Position numbers and translations under genes: made by a program | Part shown: piece after piece, positions 62,977 to 63,039 of the stretch | Position numbering within the stretch: the first letter of the stretch is position 1 | Layout: the number at the start of each line of letters is the position of its first letter | DNA from: Desulfobulbaceae bacterium | GTDB lineage: Bacteria > Desulfobacterota > Desulfobulbia > Desulfobulbales > SURF-16 | DNA: 63,039 nucleotides | Direction of reading: 5' to 3' | Assembly: GCA_020444175.1 (NCBI GenBank) | Contig: JAHLLM010000035.1 | Coordinates: 1 to 63,039 of the forward strand | Notes under the pieces: model-generated | Seen by the model: only the letters and a program-made list of their open reading frames with translations | What the model was told of the DNA's origin: nothing | The model's database searches: none

Positions 62977-63039
<63 letters not shown>

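Overview
The window looks like a chromosomal stretch of an anaerobic, motile, Gram-negative delta-type proteobacterium. My best guess is Desulfobacterota of the Desulfobulbales kind. The guess rests on a ThiC-family gene behind a cobalamin riboswitch, a PEP-CTERM-like protein, a spirochaete/delta-type EF-G of mitochondrial flavour, a eukaryotic-type HisA, many PAS/GGDEF/HD-GYP signalling proteins and paired MCP/CheW genes. No rRNA or other taxonomic marker is present, so this is inference.

Layout. 1-3.4 kb is an accessory end: a small Cys-rich gene cut off near an insertion-sequence-like end, a 192-bp MITE, a VapBC-type toxin-antitoxin pair, and two tandem copies of an unrecognised two-gene module of tiny membrane proteins. 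Each copy has a textbook sigma-54 promoter, TGCAACA palindromes upstream and a terminator. 3.5-18.4 kb holds signalling and housekeeping genes: a substrate-binding lipoprotein coupled to a hybrid kinase; a cobalamin riboswitch with terminator in front of a ThiC-family gene (probably 5-hydroxybenzimidazole synthase, for the B12 lower ligand); a hybrid kinase with an HD-GYP response regulator; HisA; a RecA-like ATPase; EF-G; and a SLOG-like protein. 19-23.2 kb is a pstSCAB phosphate operon followed by a small HAD hydrolase and a frameshifted short ORF. 23.5-31 kb holds a PAS kinase, two diguanylate cyclases and exported small proteins. 31-37.3 kb holds two MCP-CheW pairs; the soluble MCP has two PAS domains with a repeated four-cysteine pattern.

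37.9-53.4 kb is a secretion and surface block: a 2128-residue protein with CARDB and dockerin-like domains and four 230-residue repeats, a beta-helix protein, a small S26 signal peptidase, a matrixin-like metalloprotease with Ig-like repeats and a MopE-like motif, its exported partner and a PEP-CTERM protein. A 113-bp repeat occurs at 44.4 and 54.2 kb. 54.8-58.1 kb holds a BCCT transporter broken by a frameshift and an outer-membrane porin. 58.2-63.0 kb is a defence-like accessory segment lying between a tRNA 3'-end fragment and a tRNA-Phe: HigBA, several small genes separated by integron attC-like sites, a truncated DUF2290 gene and a DpnII/MboI-like nuclease.

The strongest candidates for something undescribed are the duplicated sigma-54-driven small membrane protein module (1.4-3.2 kb), the integrase-less cassette array (59.4-62.5 kb), the cysteine-patterned PAS receptor, and a MITE family with 6-bp target duplications that includes a 46-bp miniature.
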